A DNA stretch of 64,000 bases from Kutzneria buriramensis (GTDB lineage Bacteria; Actinomycetota; Actinomycetes; Mycobacteriales; Pseudonocardiaceae), in NCBI RefSeq assembly GCF_003387475.1, contig NZ_QUNO01000009.1, forward strand, positions 124,001 through 188,000, given 5' to 3'. This document shows, in pieces, positions 16,857 through 24,363 of this stretch; position 1 is the stretch's first letter, and every line of letters starts with the position of its first letter. Under the pieces are notes generated by a model, which ran no database searches, was not told the DNA's origin, and saw nothing but the letters and a program-made list of their open reading frames with translations. The translations under genes were made by a program, and so were the position numbers.

Positions 16857-17918
16857 ATGCAGGCGCACTGCGATGCCTTCGACGGCGAGTGGGTGGTGCA
16901 TTGTCGCGACGAGCGCGTCGGCCTGCGGGCGGTGATCGCGATCGACGATCCCGCGCTGGGTCCGGGTCTCGGCGGCGTGCGCATGGGCCGCTACCCGCAT
17001 CTGGACGCCGGCACGGCCGAGGCCAAGCGGCTCGCGGCGGCGGCCACCAGCAAGCTCGCCTTCGCCGGACTGCCCTATGGGGGCGCGAAGTCCGTCATCC
17101 TCGACCCGGGCCGGCCGGTCGGGCGCTCGGCGCTGATGCGCCGGTTCGGGGAGTTCGTCCGCCGCCTCGACGGCGCGTACGTGCCGGGCTACGACTTCGG
17201 CACCACCAGCCAGGACATGCTGGACGTGGGCAGCGGCGGCGCCGAGGTGACGTGCACGCAGGACGACCCGATGTCGTCCACGGCGGCCGGGCTGGTCGCC
17301 GCCATCGAAGCGTCCGTCGGCTACCTGATCGGCGGCGACCTCGCGGGCGTCCGCATTGTGGTGCAAGGCGCCAGCCGGACCAGCGGCGACATGGCGCGGT
17401 TGCTGGCCGCCCGGGGCGCGCACGTGCTGATCGGTCGGCCGAACGAAGTCGTCATCACGCCGTCGGACGTCCTGTGCGTGGAGTCCGCGGTGATCGACGC
17501 CGACGCCGCCGAGGTGCTGAACTCGCGGATCGTGATCGGCACGGCCAACGACCTGCTGGTCGCCCCGCGCGACGCCGAAACCCTGGCCGACCGCGGCATC
17601 ACGTACGTGCCCGACTTCGTCGGCACCGCCGGCGGCGCGATCCGCGTGCACGGGCGGCGCGCCGGCTGGGATGACACCCGGGTGCGCGCCGAGGTCGCCG
17701 CCATCGGCGACCGGGTCCGCGCCCTGCTGGAGGAATCCGACCGCACCGGCGCCACTCCCCTGCACCTGGCGCGGCAGACGGTCGCCACGTCGGTGCGGTT
17801 ACTTCGGTCGAACGCCGTGGGCGCCGGCCCGCTCGGTGGCCCGTTCGATGTCCCACCGCGCGCCGAAAGTCCCGTACACGGCGATGGCCTCGTCGAGAGC
17901 GGCCTGAGCCTGCGCTAG
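16857..17918 (+). CDS. Glu/Leu/Phe/Val dehydrogenase-like protein with degenerate nucleotide-binding motif
   Basis: 353 aa. The N-terminal catalytic domain matches leucine/phenylalanine dehydrogenases: GPGLGGVRMGRYP, TSKLAFAGLPYGGAKS with both family lysines (K66, K78), and GYDFGTTSQDM with the catalytic aspartate. The Rossmann glycine motif, usually GxGxVG, reads VVQGASRTSG, and the next strand is shortened, so NAD binding is doubtful. Start ATG 16857 follows AGAGGAAAG. The last 40 residues lie in DNA shared with the opposite-strand regulator gene. It may have been recruited for imine reduction or deamination in the local pathway, or be catalytically altered. Confidence 0.72.
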   Translation: MQAHCDAFDGEWVVHCRDERVGLRAVIAIDDPALGPGLGGVRMGRYPHLDAGTAEAKRLAAAATSKLAFAGLPYGGAKSVILDPGRPVGRSALMRRFGEFVRRLDGAYVPGYDFGTTSQDMLDVGSGGAEVTCTQDDPMSSTAAGLVAAIEASVGYLIGGDLAGVRIVVQGASRTSGDMARLLAARGAHVLIGRPNEVVITPSDVLCVESAVIDADAAEVLNSRIVIGTANDLLVAPRDAETLADRGITYVPDFVGTAGGAIRVHGRRAGWDDTRVRAEVAAIGDRVRALLEESDRTGATPLHLARQTVATSVRLLRSNAVGAGPLGGPFDVPPRAESPVHGDGLVESGLSLR

Positions 17919-20900
17919 CTCACCCTGGGCGGCGTGCAGGACGGCCAGATCCTCAAGCGCCTGACCGAGTTCGACCGCACGCCCGAAGCGCCGGTAGTGA
18001 TCGGCGGCCTGCCGAGCGGGCGTGGGATCGCCGGTGACGAGAGCCCGGCAGCGCAGCGACGCCGCGAACGCGCGCGCGGGATGCTGCTCGCGGCTGGCCT
18101 CGTCGTCACACTGTTCCGCCGCGGCACGGGCGGTGTCGAGGTCGCCACGCTGCACCGCGAGCCGCGCCAGGTCCGGCAACCACTGGTGGCGCAGGGTCAT
18201 CTGCGAGTAGTCGGCCTTGAGGTTGGGCGTGAGCAGCGAGATCGCCTCATCGATGCGACCTTCCTGTTCCGCCGCAACCGCTTGCGCCGCAACGAGGAAG
18301 TCGCAGTTCTCCCGCTCCGCCGGGCTGGCGACGGGCAGTTCGGCGGCGGCCTGGAGGTGCGCGAGGGCGGCATCGTCGTCGGCCCGGCGAAGCGCGATGA
18401 GCGCGGCGATTCCGTGCAGGAGAAGCAGCGTGACGGTGCTTTCGCGCAGGCCGTAGAAGGTCATCTCCGGGCTGTCCTGGGCCACGCCGTCGAGGTCGGC
18501 CAGCGTCTCGTCCCAGCGGCCGACCCAGTAGTGGTGCACGGCGGCGGGCACGTGCAGCTCGGTCGGCACGGCGTGCTGGCGGCCGAGCTCGCGCGCGAAG
18601 TCCAGGGTCTCGTCGACCTCGGCGAGCCGGTCCAGGTTCTGGAGGCTGAACAGGCGGTTGTCCAGAACGCTCAGCCGCAGCCCGACCAGCTCGGGATCGC
18701 CGGCGACGGTGGCGATCGCCTGGTCCGCGACGGTGATGGCCGCCGCGTGCTCGCGCCGTACGGAGTGCACGACCCACAGCTCCTGGAGGCCGTGCGCGGT
18801 GGCGAACGCGTCCCCGCACTCCTGGCCACGCTTGACCGCCCGGCGGGCGCTCGCCTCCGTCGCCGTGAGGTCGTGGTTGCCGGTCCGCTCGGCGGTCGCG
18901 GTCAGCACCTCGTGCCGCGCCTTCCAGTGCTCCGGCACGTTCGGGCCCTCGATGGACTCCCGCAGCATCTCCACCGCGGCGGCGCCCTCGCCACGCCGGC
19001 ACAGCACGTGGGCAAGGATCGACCGCATCTCGGACAGCCGCTCGACGTCGTCGGTGCGGCCGATCACGTAGCGCACCTCGGCTTCCGGCGTGCCGCCGAG
19101 ACCGAAGGACAGCATCGCGAGCTCCGCGGTCAGGGCCGTTCGCGCGGCCGTGGTGATCGTCGGCGTGGCCAGGGCGCGGCGGATCAGGTCCATGGTGATC
19201 TGCGGGGCCCGCTGGCCGAGCACGGAAGCGTTGTCCTGCAACCAGGTGACGACCCAGTTCTCGACCGCGCCGGGCACCGCCAGCAGCTGCTCGGCGACCT
19301 GCTCGCGCGGGGCGCCCGCCTTGGCGAGCGCCTGCGCGGCATGGTTGTGCAGGGCGAGGCGGACGGCGTTCGGCGTGCCCTCGTACAGTGCCTGCCGGAT
19401 CAGGCCGTGCCGGAACGCCAGGTACGACCCGTTGTGGACGAGGACCTTGCCGGTGATCGCCTCGTCGAGGAGGGTCATGAGGTCGGGGACCGGGCGGTCG
19501 CTGACGATGGCCAGGTCGTCGAGGACGAACTCGCCGCCGAGCAGCGAGGCCCATTGCAGGGCCTCCTTCGCGCCTGTGGACAGGAAGCTGAGACGTCGGG
19601 TCAGGGCGGCGACGAGCGAACCCGGTGCGGTGACGGCGGTCTGGTGCTGGATCTCGGCGCTGCCGTCGGCGACGGTGATCGCGTGTTCGCGGTCAAGGGC
19701 GTCGAGGAGCTCGCGCACGTAGAGGGGGTTGCCGCCGGCGCGGGCGGTCAGGTTGGCCAGCTCGGGGCCGGGTGGCGCGCCGACGGATTCGCGGACGATG
19801 TCCTGCACCGCGGATTCCGTCAGGGGTTCGAGGGCGACGATGTAACCGTTGTCCGCCTCGGCCGCTCGGCGCACCTCCGCCACGTGCGGGCGGCGGGGCA
19901 GGGTGCGGGCGCTGCCCGTGAGGAGGAGCGGGAGGCGGGTCGTGGCGCGGCAGAGTCGGTGCCATACCAGCAGACTCGTCTCATCGGCCCATTGCAGATC
20001 GTCCACCACGAGCAGCAGCGGGGCGTCTTCGGTGAGCGTCTCGACGAAGGCCAGCAGGCGGTCGACGGCGGCGGTCACCGGGTCCACACCGGGCAGGAGG
20101 GCGTTCGCCGGACCGTGCAGGGTGGCCGCGAGTTCGGCGCGGCGCGGGTCGGCGGAGCGGCCGTCGACGTCCAGACAGTCGAGGATGGTTCGCAGCGGGA
20201 AGCGTTGCCCCAGCTCGTCGGCGACCGCCCAGCCGAGCTGGCAGCCCTGTCCTTCGGCACCCTTCAGGCCGGCCGCGAGTAGCGAGGACTTGCCGATACC
20301 GGGCTCGCCCTCGATCCAGATGATGCCGCCGCTGCCGGCGGCGGCCTGCGCGACCATGGCCTGCATGCGGGCGATTTCCGCCTCGCGGCTGACGAATCCG
20401 TCCGGGATGCGGATGTGGTGGCTCGCTCGGGCCGGGACGGTGCGCGCGGGGCGCTGCGGCGGTTCGTTTGCCTTGATCCGCTCGTAGAGGCGGGTCAGGG
20501 GCGGGCTCGGTTCGATGCCCAACTCGTCGGAGAGGAGCTTGCTCGCGTCGTCGTAGACCTCGAGGGCCTCGGCGCGGCGGCCGCCGCGCCACAAGGCGGT
20601 CATGAGCAGCGCGCGGAGGCGTTCCCGCAGCGGGTAGGCCTCGGTCAGCCGGGTCAGTTCGTCCAGGACGTCCGCGCCCATTTCGATCATCGTCTCGACG
20701 CGGTGGACCCGGGTGGCGAGGCGGAGTTCGGCGAGACTGGCGCGGCGTCTTTCCGCGTAGGGGCCGGGGATGCCGCCGAGGGCGTCTTCGTCGGTGGGCC
20801 AGAGCGCCAGGGCGGCGTCGAGGGTGCGGACGGCTGCCGTGCCGGTCAGGGTGGTGGCCTGCTGGCGGAGCATTTCGAACCGGGTGAGGTCGACGTCCTC

Positions 20901-21200
20901 GGCCGGCAGGCGGAGGACGTAGCCGCCGCCCGAGGACTCCAAGAGCTGGCTCGGGGCTCGGTTCGGGCGGTTCGGCTCGAGGGCTCGGCGGAGGTCGGAG
21001 ATGTAGGTGAAGATGCTGCCGTCCGCGCTGGCCGGGGGATCCTCGCCCCAGATGCCGTCGACCAGTTCGCTGCGGGAGACCACCGTGTTGACGCTCGCCG
21101 CCAGCATGGCGAACACCGCCCGCTGGCGCGGCGGCCCCAAGGAGATCTCGCCGGTGTCGGACCATGCCCGGACGGTGCCGAGCAATTCCACCTTGACCAA
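17799..21200 (-). CDS. AfsR/SARP-type regulator with AAA ATPase and TPR domains
   Basis: 1133 aa. Order: OmpR-like winged helix (1-95), bacterial transcriptional activation domain (about 96-245; AYPLRERLRALLMTALWRGG), STAND/AAA ATPase with P-loop GEPGIGKSSLLAAG (K304) and Walker B LLLVVDDLQWADE, then about 600 residues of helical TPR-like repeats. Large SARPs switch on antibiotic-type gene clusters. The start is uncertain: the TTG at 21200 gives MVKVELLGTVRAW, and the GTG a few codons inside is also possible. The 3' end overlaps the dehydrogenase-like gene by 120 bases, tail to tail. Confidence 0.88.
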   Translation of the reverse strand: MVKVELLGTVRAWSDTGEISLGPPRQRAVFAMLAASVNTVVSRSELVDGIWGEDPPASADGSIFTYISDLRRALEPNRPNRAPSQLLESSGGGYVLRLPAEDVDLTRFEMLRQQATTLTGTAAVRTLDAALALWPTDEDALGGIPGPYAERRRASLAELRLATRVHRVETMIEMGADVLDELTRLTEAYPLRERLRALLMTALWRGGRRAEALEVYDDASKLLSDELGIEPSPPLTRLYERIKANEPPQRPARTVPARASHHIRIPDGFVSREAEIARMQAMVAQAAAGSGGIIWIEGEPGIGKSSLLAAGLKGAEGQGCQLGWAVADELGQRFPLRTILDCLDVDGRSADPRRAELAATLHGPANALLPGVDPVTAAVDRLLAFVETLTEDAPLLLVVDDLQWADETSLLVWHRLCRATTRLPLLLTGSARTLPRRPHVAEVRRAAEADNGYIVALEPLTESAVQDIVRESVGAPPGPELANLTARAGGNPLYVRELLDALDREHAITVADGSAEIQHQTAVTAPGSLVAALTRRLSFLSTGAKEALQWASLLGGEFVLDDLAIVSDRPVPDLMTLLDEAITGKVLVHNGSYLAFRHGLIRQALYEGTPNAVRLALHNHAAQALAKAGAPREQVAEQLLAVPGAVENWVVTWLQDNASVLGQRAPQITMDLIRRALATPTITTAARTALTAELAMLSFGLGGTPEAEVRYVIGRTDDVERLSEMRSILAHVLCRRGEGAAAVEMLRESIEGPNVPEHWKARHEVLTATAERTGNHDLTATEASARRAVKRGQECGDAFATAHGLQELWVVHSVRREHAAAITVADQAIATVAGDPELVGLRLSVLDNRLFSLQNLDRLAEVDETLDFARELGRQHAVPTELHVPAAVHHYWVGRWDETLADLDGVAQDSPEMTFYGLRESTVTLLLLHGIAALIALRRADDDAALAHLQAAAELPVASPAERENCDFLVAAQAVAAEQEGRIDEAISLLTPNLKADYSQMTLRHQWLPDLARLAVQRGDLDTARAAAEQCDDEASREQHPARAFAASLRCRALVTGDPTPARQAADHYRRFGRAVELGQALEDLAVLHAAQGELAQAQAALDEAIAVYGTFGARWDIERATERAGAHGVRPK

Positions 21201-21319
21201 GGGTGACCAACGCTCTCGCTGGACGGGGGGTGTACGGAGCCGAGCATACGGCGCTACGGACAGACGACTGCAAGGGGTTGTCGGGTTTGTCTGTTTCCGT
21301 GGTGGCGGGGAGTGCGGTT

Positions 21320-21490
21320 TCGGGGGTTATTCGTTGCCTCGGGGCTGTTTTGGCGACTCCGGGGGATGTTGCCTTCGCCGGGGGTTTGTCGGCTCCACGG
21401 AGTCGCCGTCGACAATCCGTGGGGATTGCCGTTTGGGTTGCCTTTGCGGAGGCTTTTGTTGCCTACTCGGGGGTTGTTCGTTGCCTACGC
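21320..21490 (+). repeat. Five degenerate direct repeats around TTGCCT
   Basis: TTGCCT occurs at 21334, 21369, 21438, 21459 and 21481, mostly preceded by T/G and followed within a few bases by a CGGGG-like run. The last three copies are 21-22 bp apart, which is two helical turns. The region (21201-21724) is T/G-rich on this strand and has no credible gene. It could be a protein-binding array or the remnant of a tandem repeat. Confidence 0.5.
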
Positions 21491-21606
21491 GGGGATTTTG
21501 TGTGGAGCCTCTGGACGATGGCTTCGAGGGGCACTTCCGGGGCAGGCTACGCCTGCCCCTCACGCCGACAAGCTTAAGCCATCGTCCCCCTCCACACAAA
21601 ATCCCC
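21491..21606. repeat. Large interrupted inverted repeat with an inner hairpin, upstream of the DUF222-HNH gene
   Basis: Outer arms: a 17-base GGGGATTTTG... arm (21491-21507) is the exact complement of 21590-21606. A second pair, GGACGATGGCTT (21513-21524) and AAGCCATCGTCC (21576-21587), is also perfect. Inside, GGGGCAGGC (21539-21547) pairs with GCCTGCCCC (21551-21559). The whole could fold as one 116-base cruciform or RNA hairpin. The inner GGCAGGCTACGCCTGCC resembles intergenic repeat units of actinomycetes. Possible small mobile repeat or terminator. Confidence 0.75.
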
Positions 21607-21724
21607 ACTCAATCTTTTTCGCCACCGTGCACGTCGCACGGGGTAGTCGGCGGCAATTATGCATGAAACAGGTTCACCCGTTAGGGATTCGAATTGGATC
21701 TTGCAGGTCGGTATTCTTAGAGGT

Positions 21725-22867
21725 ATGAAACTCACCCGAGAGTTGGAAAAAGCGGAGCCCAGTGGGGCCCTGTTCAACCTCCTCGCGGGTCTCGAGTTCG
21801 ACGCCCTTTCGGATGACCAGCGGGTCACCGTCACCATTCTCGCCCGCAAGATCAAGGCCTTCGCCGACTATGTAGAGTTGGCCGTGCTGCGGGGTGTCGA
21901 GGACACCGCCGAGTTGGCGATGGCCATCACCGAACCCGAGCAGACCGTGGCCCGCCGCAAGGAGTTGACCCAGGATCTGCGGACCCTGCCCCGCCTGATG
22001 GACCAGTTGCGGCAGGGGCGCCTGGACCTGCGCCGGCTCGAAGCGGTCCGTGATCGGGTCCGCAACCTGCCGTCCGTGGCGCTCATCGCCGAGGTCGAAG
22101 ACACGCTAGTTGAGGCGGCTCCCGGGTTGACCCACTCCCAGCTCAGCCGGCGGACCACCGCGCTGGTCGCGCAAGCCGACCCCACCGGCTACGAACAACG
22201 CCACCAGAAAGCCAAAGCCGAGCGTCGCGTGGAGATCCGGCCGCTCCCGGACGGCATGGCCCACCTCACCGCCGTGCTGCCCGCCGTCGAGGCCCGCATG
22301 ATCCACGACCTGCTCTGCGCCGACGCCAAAGACCTCCCCACCGACGAGCGCACCACCGACCAGAAACGAGCGGATGCCTTCCTCGACCGGTTCCTCGGCC
22401 AGGCCAAGGAACGTGACGTGCGGGTGCACGTCACCATCTCGATGGAGACCTTGATGGGGTTGACCGAAGACCCCGCCCTACTCGAGGGCTACGGCCCCAT
22501 CACCGCCGACACCGCCCGAGAGTTGGCCATGGACGGCATCTGGCGGGCGATCCTGCTCGACGAACACGACCAAGCCGACACCATCGGCAAACACACCTAC
22601 CGACCAGGCCAACGCCTCAAAGAACTCGTCGGCGTCCGCGCCGGCAACGTCTGCTCCGCCCCCGGCTGCACCCGACCCATCCAAGAAGGCGACCACGTCA
22701 CCCCCTGGCCCAAAGGCCACACCACACTCCCCAACCTCAAAGGCCTCTGCACCCGCCACCACCACCTCAAACACGACACCCACAAAGCCACCGTCGACAA
22801 CGACGGCACCCTGCACTGGACCACCCCACACGGCCGCACCTACACCACCACACCCCACAACTACTGA
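21725..22867 (+). CDS. DUF222 / HNH endonuclease (13E12-type) protein
   Basis: 380 aa. The long N-terminal DUF222 helical domain (RVTVTILARKIKAFADYVE onward) is followed by a C-terminal HNH nuclease: CSAPGCTRP, DHVTPWPKGHTTLPNL and LCTRHHHLKH, with the zinc cysteines and the catalytic His. Such genes are multicopy in actinomycetes and are often linked to repeats; their role is unknown. ATG 21725 has AGAGGT 3 bases upstream and a TATTCT-like -10, so the transcript may be almost leaderless. The codon use towards the 3' end becomes strongly C-ending, merging into the C-rich region that follows. Confidence 0.9.
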   Translation: MKLTRELEKAEPSGALFNLLAGLEFDALSDDQRVTVTILARKIKAFADYVELAVLRGVEDTAELAMAITEPEQTVARRKELTQDLRTLPRLMDQLRQGRLDLRRLEAVRDRVRNLPSVALIAEVEDTLVEAAPGLTHSQLSRRTTALVAQADPTGYEQRHQKAKAERRVEIRPLPDGMAHLTAVLPAVEARMIHDLLCADAKDLPTDERTTDQKRADAFLDRFLGQAKERDVRVHVTISMETLMGLTEDPALLEGYGPITADTARELAMDGIWRAILLDEHDQADTIGKHTYRPGQRLKELVGVRAGNVCSAPGCTRPIQEGDHVTPWPKGHTTLPNLKGLCTRHHHLKHDTHKATVDNDGTLHWTTPHGRTYTTTPHNY

Positions 22868-23285
22868 CCGGCCCGGCGGCCCAAAGCCCCACACACCAGC
22901 AAGCCGCCTCAATCGTGGCCACCCCGTCGGGCCACCCCACCGCCCCGCCGGACCCCACCCAGCCTGACCCCAGCCCGCCGGACCACCGCGCCACCCAACC
23001 TCCGCCCCGCCGGACCACCGCGCCACCCAACCTCCGCCCCGCCGGACCCCACCCAGCCACCCCACCCCCAAACCCGGCCACCCCGCGACTCCCATCCCCA
23101 ACGCCCCCACCATTATCGCCACTCCGAACCCCGGCATCCCACCCTGAGCGCCATCACCACTCCAAACCCCTTGCAGCCCACCCCAACCACCATCACCACG
23201 CCCAACCCCCAGCACCACCATCAACACCCGAAACCCCCACGCACCCCACCGCCATCACCAATCGCACCCCCAGCACCATCACCCC
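22868..23285. other. C-rich, G-poor low-complexity stretch without a credible gene
   Basis: About 420 bases made mainly of C and A on the plus strand (runs such as CCACC, CCCCA, CATCACCA), so one strand is almost free of G. The open frames here translate to Pro/His/Thr-rich or Gly/Trp-rich low-complexity sequence with no matching start signals and are read as composition artefacts. The asymmetry begins inside the 3' part of the HNH gene and fades inside the next gene. Confidence 0.7.
22981..23044 (+). repeat. Perfect tandem duplication of a 32-bp unit
   Basis: 22981-23012 is repeated exactly at 23013-23044, and a diverged partial copy follows from 23045 (GACCCCACCCAGCC). A related GCCGGACCCCACCCAGCC segment lies just upstream at 22948. 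Slippage in the C-rich stretch is the likely cause. Confidence 0.85.
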
Positions 23286-24200
23286 CTACCCACCAACCTC
23301 CGCATGTGCTGTCCCCTCCACCTCCCACCGCCTAACCCGCCACCACCCTCCCCGCTCCTTCCGCTCCACCCGCACCACCGCATTCGCCCGTTCCGAGTTC
23401 CGGCACACCGCCCCCCTCCGCCCGTCCGGCTCCCGATACGGCACGGCCAGCACCCGCCCCTCCACCAACTCCACGTCCACCCGCACTCGAATTCCGCGCC
23501 CACTCCCCCACACCGACCACCGCGACCACCCGATCCGCGCCCGCATCACGGGCAACAGCCCCGGTATCCAGTCCTCCCCACCCACCCGCAACCGCACGAA
23601 CGTCAGCGGCGGCAGCCACCGCAGCACCGGCCGTCCAGACACCCCGCCAACAACCTCCAACACATCTCCGCCACCCAGATCCGCGTGCAGCCAAATCCAC
23701 CGCAACGCGTTCCCGTGCCCGTAAATACGTGCCGTCGCCCCGACTCCATCGGCAATCCGAAGAACTGAATCTCCCCACCGCATCTCGCCGTCGAACCGAG
23801 CCCCCGGCGCCACCACCATGTGCGCGGTCGGCAGCACTTCCCGCCGCCAAGCCCATTCCGGGAACGTGAACATCGGACGTCCACCGCCGCTCACGCCCAG
23901 ATCCCAGCTGAGACCCTCGGCGCTGCCCGCCAACCGCTCCCCGGCCACCAGAACGTCCCCGGCCCGAAACCCGTCGCCACCCCAAAAAGGCAGATCACCG
24001 AAGCGCCCGCTCACCACCGGGCCGTCGACGGGAAACACCGCCGCCCACCCCCACGCGAACGCCTGGCCACCGCCGGACGGCGCGATGAGCTCGTGGTGCA
24101 GCCACACTCCGGTCCCGCTGACAGGATCGGTCAGCGTCGTGTACCAGACCTCGAGCCGCCCGGGCGTCCCGTCCCACCTCGGCCGCAGGTAGTCGTCCAT
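23286..24200 (-). CDS. Lipocalin/AttH-like (tocopherol cyclase-type) protein, tentative
   Basis: 304 aa. The N terminus (RLEVWYTTLTDPVSGTGVWL followed by HHELIAP) and the many short aromatic beta-strands resemble the calycin-type fold of AttH, carotenoid hydratase and tocopherol cyclase proteins. I do not recognise a catalytic motif and the assignment is by pattern only. Start at ATG 24200 is chosen for GGAGG 8 bases upstream. There is no signal peptide or membrane segment. The 3' third has strong codon asymmetry, continuing the C-rich plus-strand bias. It diverges from the APC transporter gene. Confidence 0.6.
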   Translation of the reverse strand: MDDYLRPRWDGTPGRLEVWYTTLTDPVSGTGVWLHHELIAPSGGGQAFAWGWAAVFPVDGPVVSGRFGDLPFWGGDGFRAGDVLVAGERLAGSAEGLSWDLGVSGGGRPMFTFPEWAWRREVLPTAHMVVAPGARFDGEMRWGDSVLRIADGVGATARIYGHGNALRWIWLHADLGGGDVLEVVGGVSGRPVLRWLPPLTFVRLRVGGEDWIPGLLPVMRARIGWSRWSVWGSGRGIRVRVDVELVEGRVLAVPYREPDGRRGAVCRNSERANAVVRVERKERGGWWRVRRWEVEGTAHAEVGG

Positions 24201-24363
24201 GCCCGCATCCTCCGGGCAGATCGCGCTCCTCGCCACAAAAGTCGCCGCCCGATCGCGCCGGGCACCCTCCGTGACGTATCTTCTCCCCCGGCTCGCAGAG
24301 CTCGCAGAGTGTGTTCGGCATTCCGGAACGCTCGACCCCGTTCACCACGTCCCGGAGGCAGAC

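Noticed and set aside
22981-23044. CRISPR-like repeat
   Set aside because: Just two directly adjacent 32-bp copies without spacers, and no cas gene nearby; this is a tandem duplication.
22478-23227. 249-codon leftward Gly/Trp-rich frame
   Set aside because: It is antisense to the conserved HNH domain and the C-rich gap, and its low-complexity content mirrors the opposite strand.
22915-23724. 269-codon open frame on the plus strand, Pro/His/Thr-rich
   Set aside because: It follows the C-rich composition, has no ribosome-binding site, and overlaps the better-supported leftward gene from 23286.
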